Source: Neomicrococcus aestuarii (GTDB lineage: Bacteria; Actinomycetota; Actinomycetes; Actinomycetales; Micrococcaceae). Taken from it: DNA of 64,000 nt. The notes below the pieces were generated by a model. The model saw only the letters and a program-made list of their open reading frames with translations, was not told the origin of the DNA and searched no databases. Made by a program: the position numbers and the translations under genes. The first letter of the stretch is position 1; every line of letters begins with the position of its first letter. Positions 60,138 to 64,000 of the stretch are shown one piece after another. The stretch covers positions 2,170,001-2,234,000 of the forward strand of contig NZ_JACHDR010000001.1 of assembly GCF_014201135.1 (NCBI RefSeq), written 5' to 3'.

Positions 60138-61178
60138 ATGCCAACCATCAACGAAACCCTAGGGCAGTACAGCGATTTGTTCATGCTGCTCGCGGCCATG
60201 GTCTACGCGGTGGCCTTCATTTGCTTCGCGTTCGATCTTGCGAAGTCCAACGAGACCATCCGCGAACTCGAGAAGAACCTTGTCACTGAGGAACAGCGCG
60301 AGCTCGCGAGCGTGGGCGCGGGTGCCGCGGTTCGCCGTGGATCCTCACGCCGTGGTGCGGATGCGGGGGATTCGGACGTTCTGGTGGGCGATTCCATGGA
60401 TTACGACGGCGCCGCCCCGAAGCGACGTTTCGCCAACATTGCCATCACGCTCACCATCTTGGCTGCCATCATCCACGTGGCTGCTGTGATCTCTCGCGGC
60501 ATCGCCGCGGCGCGTGTGCCGTGGGGCAACATGTACGAGTTCCTGTCCACGGGTGCCGCGATTGTGGCCGTGGTGTACCTGATTGCTTTGCGCAAGAAGG
60601 ACCTGCGCTTCATGGGCGCCTTCGTGGTGGGCCTTGTGACGTTGATGTTGTGTGCGGCCACCATAGGCTTCCCAACTCCCGTTGCTCACTTGATTCCAGC
60701 GTTACAGTCGCCGTGGTTGGTCATTCACGTGTCCATCGCCGTGCTTTCTTCGGCACTGTTCACGATCTCTTTCGCGATGAGCGCTCTGCAGCTGGTGCAG
60801 CACTACCGCCAGAAGAACCTCGTGGCTGGCAAGAAGGATCGTTTCCCGTTCTTGCGACTCGTGCCCACCGCCGTGGCCCTCGAGAACGCTGCCTACCGCA
60901 TCAACACCATCGGCTTTGTGATGTGGACCTTCACCGTCATGGCCGGCGCCATTTGGGCCGAAGCCGCCTGGGGACGCTACTGGGGCTGGGACGTCAAGGA
61001 AGTCTGGAGCTTCGTGACCTGGACCGTCTACGCGGGCTACCTGCACGCTCGCGCAACGCGCGGCTGGACGGGCGTTCGCTCAGCATGGCTCTCCATCATC
61101 GGCTGGGCCTGCTTGGTCTTCAACTTCACCGTGGTGAACCTGTACTTCAACGGACTTCACTCCTACGCGGGAGTCTAG
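60138..61178 (+). CDS. ccsA: Cytochrome c biogenesis protein CcsA (ResC)
   Basis: 346 residues with about eight membrane segments. The haem-handling motif is WAEAAWGRYWGWDVKEVWSFVTW, and conserved His residues flank it (VIHVSIAV, HARATRGW). Brings haem across the membrane for attachment to c-type cytochromes with ResB. ATG after CGAGGA, nine bases after resB. Last gene of the cluster. Confidence 0.94.
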   Translation: MPTINETLGQYSDLFMLLAAMVYAVAFICFAFDLAKSNETIRELEKNLVTEEQRELASVGAGAAVRRGSSRRGADAGDSDVLVGDSMDYDGAAPKRRFANIAITLTILAAIIHVAAVISRGIAAARVPWGNMYEFLSTGAAIVAVVYLIALRKKDLRFMGAFVVGLVTLMLCAATIGFPTPVAHLIPALQSPWLVIHVSIAVLSSALFTISFAMSALQLVQHYRQKNLVAGKKDRFPFLRLVPTAVALENAAYRINTIGFVMWTFTVMAGAIWAEAAWGRYWGWDVKEVWSFVTWTVYAGYLHARATRGWTGVRSAWLSIIGWACLVFNFTVVNLYFNGLHSYAGV

Positions 61179-61259
61179 AAGTCCTGCATCCGCCTTCCGA
61201 TTGGGAGGCGAGTCACGCCCTCTCAGGAAGCGGGAGTAAAATTTCAGCCTGAACTTTCA

Positions 61260-61311
61260 GCGCACCGTGATTCTTCACGATGATCCTTCATTGTGAGCTT
61301 TCACGGTGCGC
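61260..61311 (+). promoter_or_regulatory. Inverted repeat with two GTGA-N4-TCAC elements
   Basis: Outer arms GCGCACCGTGA (61260-61270) and TCACGGTGCGC (61301-61311) are perfect. Inside lie GTGATTCTTCAC (61267-61278) and GTGAGCTTTCAC (61292-61303), each a GTGA-N4-TCAC palindrome. It sits after ccsA and just before the permease start: leader hairpin, terminator or operator. Confidence 0.5.
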
Positions 61312-61341
61312 TTCGCTGATGACAGGTTGGAGCATTCTCAC

Positions 61342-62817
61342 GTGCCGGATGAAAAACGCTCAGTAACAGAGCACATCACTCAAGGACATCACCACCACGT
61401 CACCACCGCCGAAGCGGAAGTCACCGCTGAGGGCTACAAGAAGACGCTGACGAGGCGCCACGTCCAAATGATCGCCATGGGCGGCGCCATCGGTGTGGGA
61501 CTCTTCATGGGTGCAGGCGGACGCTTGGCGTCCACGGGCCCGGCGCTGATCTTTTCCTACGCGCTCGCGGGTGTGATCGCGTACTTCTTGATGCGAGCGC
61601 TCGGCGAACTCATCATGTACCGCCAAACCTCCGGCTCCTTTGTGAGCTACGCGGGGGAGCTCTTCGGGGCGAAGGGCGCGTACTTGACCGGTTGGATGTA
61701 CGTCCTGAACTGGGTCATGACCGGCATCGCCGAGCTCATCGCCATTGGCCTGTACTTCCAGTTCTTCTTCCCGAACGTTCCCGTGGAAGTAGCGGCTATT
61801 TGTGCGCTGGTGCTCTTGGTCTCCGTGAACCTGTTCAGCGCAAAGGCCTTTGGCGAAGTGGAATTCTGGGCAGCCGCGCTCAAGGTCACCGCAATTGTGC
61901 TGTTCCTGGTTGTTGGCACCGTCATGGTGGTCATGAACACGCAGATCGGTGAGCACCAGGCTTCCGTCGCTAACCTCTTCGCCTCTGACGGCGGCATGTT
62001 CCCCCGTGGCGTTGCCGCCTCTATCTTGGTGCTGAACGCCGTGATCTTCGCGTACAACGCTATTGAGCTCGTGGGCATCACCGCGGGCGAGATGGAAGAC
62101 CCTCAGCGCGAAGTGCCGCGCGCCGTCCGTGCCGTGGTCTTCCGCATTGTGGTGTTCTACGTGGGCTCAGTGACACTCTTGGCCATGTTGTTGCCGTGGG
62201 ACCAGTACAAGGCCGGTGAGAGCCCGTTCGTGACGGTCTTTGACCAGCTGGGTGTGCGCTGGATTGGCGACATCATGAACCTCGTGGTCATCACGGCAGC
62301 GTTGAGCTCCTGTAACTCTGGCTTGTATTCCATTGGCCGCGTTTTCCGCGCCATGGCAAATAATGGTCACGCTCCGCGTTGGCTCACCAAGATGAACAGC
62401 CACTACGTCCCGTACGTTGCCATTTTGACGGTTGCTGCCATTTACCTGCTGGGCATCCTGCTGAACATTTGGCTGGGCGGCACCCACGCGTTCGACCTCG
62501 CACTCAACACCGCGTCCATCGGCGTGCTGTTCACGTGGGGATCCATCTTCGCGTGCCAGATCATGCTGCGTCGCAAAAAGGGCAACGTGTCCTCGCTGCC
62601 CATGCCTGGTAGCCCGTGGACCAGCTGGATCGGCATCATCAGTCTGGTCATCATTGGCATCCTGATTTCCTTCGACACCATGACGGACGCGGAAACCGGC
62701 GAGGTCTTCCACCTGGGCCTCTACACGATCGCTACGATCCCGTTCTTTGCGCTGGCACTGTGGCTAGGCTGGCTCAAGGTGCGTAAGAACGTGGCCAAGA
62801 GCGAGCTGTACTCGTAG
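61342..62817 (+). CDS. APC-family amino acid permease
   Basis: About 491 residues with a hydrophilic His-rich N-terminus and twelve helices. The LTRRHVQMIAMGGAIGVGLFMGAG block and ALGELIMYRQTSGSF are the GABA permease/AAT subgroup signature, usually importing neutral or aromatic amino acids with protons. GTG at 61342 has GGAG before it; the frame also opens at GTG 61306, inside the hairpin, and I prefer the later start. No partner genes. Confidence 0.88.
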   Translation: MPDEKRSVTEHITQGHHHHVTTAEAEVTAEGYKKTLTRRHVQMIAMGGAIGVGLFMGAGGRLASTGPALIFSYALAGVIAYFLMRALGELIMYRQTSGSFVSYAGELFGAKGAYLTGWMYVLNWVMTGIAELIAIGLYFQFFFPNVPVEVAAICALVLLVSVNLFSAKAFGEVEFWAAALKVTAIVLFLVVGTVMVVMNTQIGEHQASVANLFASDGGMFPRGVAASILVLNAVIFAYNAIELVGITAGEMEDPQREVPRAVRAVVFRIVVFYVGSVTLLAMLLPWDQYKAGESPFVTVFDQLGVRWIGDIMNLVVITAALSSCNSGLYSIGRVFRAMANNGHAPRWLTKMNSHYVPYVAILTVAAIYLLGILLNIWLGGTHAFDLALNTASIGVLFTWGSIFACQIMLRRKKGNVSSLPMPGSPWTSWIGIISLVIIGILISFDTMTDAETGEVFHLGLYTIATIPFFALALWLGWLKVRKNVAKSELYS

Positions 62818-62874
62818 GCGATTGACGCTCTGGGTAGCGTCTGAGAAATAGTCCGGGCATCGTCCCGGCGGCGA

Positions 62875-63279
62875 TTACTTGGTGGTGTCGCCTGCAGAAG
62901 GGGAGTCGGGATCAGTTCCTGATTCCCCTTCGCGTTTCTTGAGCTCTTCTTCGCGGCGTTTGAGTTCTTCCTCGCGCTTCTTCAACTCACGCTGGCGTTC
63001 CAAATTACGCAAGAAGGCGTCGTCGTCATCCGGGGCTGTGGGACGTCCGGGAGCATCGTAACCGGACGCGCTCGCTACCGCCGGCCGTGGGCCGGAGATC
63101 GGGCGGCCCAACCAGAACCACAGCAGCGCGCCCACGAGGGGGAGCAGGACGATGGCCAGAATCCACGCGGGCTTCGAGATGCTGCGCACGCGGCGGGAAT
63201 CGGAAAGAATGCACTGAATGAGTGCGTAAATGATGATGGACACCGCAACGATGCCGCCCGCAATGTAATACCTGACCAT
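62875..63279 (-). CDS. PLDc_N domain membrane protein
   Basis: 134 residues. MVRYYIAGGIVAVSIIIYALIQC and SKPAWILAIVLLPLVGALLWFWLGRP are the two-helix N-terminal domain of cardiolipin synthases, here alone; then an Ala/Asp linker and a Glu/Lys/Arg coiled coil with three KKREEELK-like heptads. ATG 63279 is six bases from TACAAT (leaderless). Convergent with the permease. Function unknown. Confidence 0.85.
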   Translation of the reverse strand: MVRYYIAGGIVAVSIIIYALIQCILSDSRRVRSISKPAWILAIVLLPLVGALLWFWLGRPISGPRPAVASASGYDAPGRPTAPDDDDAFLRNLERQRELKKREEELKRREEELKKREGESGTDPDSPSAGDTTK

Positions 63280-63285
63280 GCCTCC

Positions 63286-63291
63286 ATTGTA
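63286..63291 (-). promoter_or_regulatory. Putative -10 of leaderless PLDc_N gene
   Basis: TACAAT on the minus strand, six bases before ATG. Confidence 0.5.
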
Positions 63292-63355
63292 GGGAGATAC
63301 CTCTCAAACTCCTGTTCGGAGTCTGGGGATCGTCTGCAGGCGAAACCGCGGTCTG

Positions 63356-63361
63356 TAGAAT
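63356..63361 (+). promoter_or_regulatory. Putative -10 of leaderless DUF4229 gene
   Basis: TAGAAT, seven bases before GTG at 63369, with no Shine-Dalgarno; this supports GTG 63369 over ATG 63360. Confidence 0.5.
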
Positions 63362-63368
63362 GGAAAGC

Positions 63369-63698
63369 GTGCCTTTTCTCAAATACACGCTCCTTCGCCT
63401 CGGTATCTTCTTCGTTTCCTTCGCAGTGCTGTACTTCTTGCTGCAGTGGAACATGATCATGGCGTTGATCGTGGCCATGATTATTGCCTTCGCAGTGAGC
63501 TACTTGTTCTTCAACAAGCTCCGCCTCGCGGCGAACCAGCAAGTGGTGGGACGTTTGAGCGGCAAGGGCCCTCGCAACGAGCGCGTCGTGGATCACGACG
63601 CCGAAGCCGAAGACGCCTTCCAAGAAACCCTCCCGGATCCCTATGCGGAGCCACAAGAGGACACAAAGCCATCTAAGGACTCCCGCGCTTCGGAGTAA
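63369..63698 (+). CDS. DUF4229 small membrane protein
   Basis: 109 residues. FLKYTLLRLGIFFVSFAVLYFLL and MIMALIVAMIIAFAVSYLFF give two membrane helices and NKLR the cytosolic junction typical of DUF4229; then an acidic tail. Usually near cytochrome c biogenesis genes in Actinobacteria, as here (Rv0531-like). Function unknown. Confidence 0.8.
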   Translation: MPFLKYTLLRLGIFFVSFAVLYFLLQWNMIMALIVAMIIAFAVSYLFFNKLRLAANQQVVGRLSGKGPRNERVVDHDAEAEDAFQETLPDPYAEPQEDTKPSKDSRASE

Positions 63699-63753
63699 TG
63701 AAGCCAGAGTAATCTGACCCGTAGAGCTGCACGCCGCCGGTAAGGAGAATCCT

Positions 63754-64000
63754 GTGACTGAAAACCACACCACGAAGACCGCCACTCTGGGATCAGGTTT
63801 GGAGATTCCGCTGATCGGTTTGGGCACGTGGCCGTTACAGGGTGAAGAGGCCGCTGACATGGTGGAGTGCGCTCTGCGTAACGGTTACCGTCACTTGGAT
63901 ACGGCGAAGAATTACCTCAATCACGACGGCGTGGGCGAGGGTATTCGTCGTAGCGGCGTTGACCGCTCCGAGATTTGGGTGACGAGCAAGTTCAATAAAG
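63754..64000 (+). CDS. Aldo/keto reductase, N-terminal part (cut by window end)
   Basis: 82 residues visible, starting GTG at 63754 with AAGGAGA before it. LGSGLEIPLIGLGTWPL, GYRHLDTAKNY (catalytic Asp and Tyr) and SEIWVTSKFN are the AKR family N-terminus; the rest lies beyond the window. NADPH-dependent carbonyl reduction is expected; the substrate cannot be predicted. Confidence 0.9.
   Translation, partial: MTENHTTKTATLGSGLEIPLIGLGTWPLQGEEAADMVECALRNGYRHLDTAKNYLNHDGVGEGIRRSGVDRSEIWVTSKFNK

Overview
The window reads as core chromosome of a Gram-positive actinobacterium, most likely a member of the Micrococcaceae (Arthrobacter/Neomicrococcus/Pseudoglutamicibacter type). Support comes from DUF3073, a GlxR/CRP-type cAMP regulator, a MarP-like protease, ribosomal protein bS22, a Lys/Ala-rich TopA tail, heavy GTG start use and many apparently leaderless genes. 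Much of the gene order also matches what I remember from Mycobacterium and Arthrobacter: purF-purM; crp-nth-marP-acs-ssd-tadABC-helicase-topA; ppx-proC-bS22-glutaredoxin-rex; phosphatase-TlpA-CcdA-ResB-CcsA. I saw no rRNA, tRNA, prophage, insertion sequence, toxin-antitoxin or defence genes and no CRISPR array. The genus is inferred, not proven.

Layout. 1-9.6 kb: septum-formation protein, DUF3073 coupled to a sirtuin, then purine synthesis (purF-purM on the minus strand, purD-purC on the plus strand) around an asparaginase/sterol-carrier operon. 9.4-9.9 kb: a gene-free stretch packed with small palindromic repeats. 9.9-16.9 kb: heterodimeric ABC exporter, metallophosphoesterase and class A penicillin-binding protein. 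16.9-25.7 kb: DUF4177, RidA, NUDIX, CRP, MarP-like protease, acetyl-CoA synthetase, a membrane protein, endonuclease III and a CoA-type NUDIX. 25.7-33.2 kb: stand-alone family-A polymerase and a complete small Tad/Flp pilus cluster with two tandem-repeat tracts just before the pilin gene. 33.2-44.7 kb: DUF1998 helicase, acetyltransferases, TrhO, methyltransferase, HTH regulator, topoisomerase I and Ppx/GppA. 44.7-53.9 kb: TIM-barrel isomerase, proC, alcohol dehydrogenase, Trk/Ktr potassium uptake, AcuC, gdhA, bS22, glutaredoxin and Rex. 53.9-64 kb: repeat-rich gap, low-complexity membrane protein, YceI, System II cytochrome c biogenesis, an amino-acid permease, two small membrane proteins and the start of an aldo/keto reductase cut by the window end.

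How the parts connect. The purine genes form two nearby transcription units. Central acetate metabolism is represented by acs together with candidate regulators: CRP and Rex (which share a TGTGA-N6-TCACA type of operator, one copy lying just upstream of acs), a sirtuin, an AcuC-type deacetylase and two GNATs. The envelope and secretion theme includes the PBP, exporter, pilus and cytochrome maturation genes. The regulatory theme most visible in the raw sequence is leaderless expression: at least twelve genes carry TANNNT ending 6-7 bases before the start codon, and this fixes several starts.

I did not find a clear new multi-gene system. The best leads are non-coding: an 86-88 bp palindromic repeat family, a clustered CGTAGC-N5-GTTGC motif, and the two tandem-repeat tracts inside the pilus cluster.
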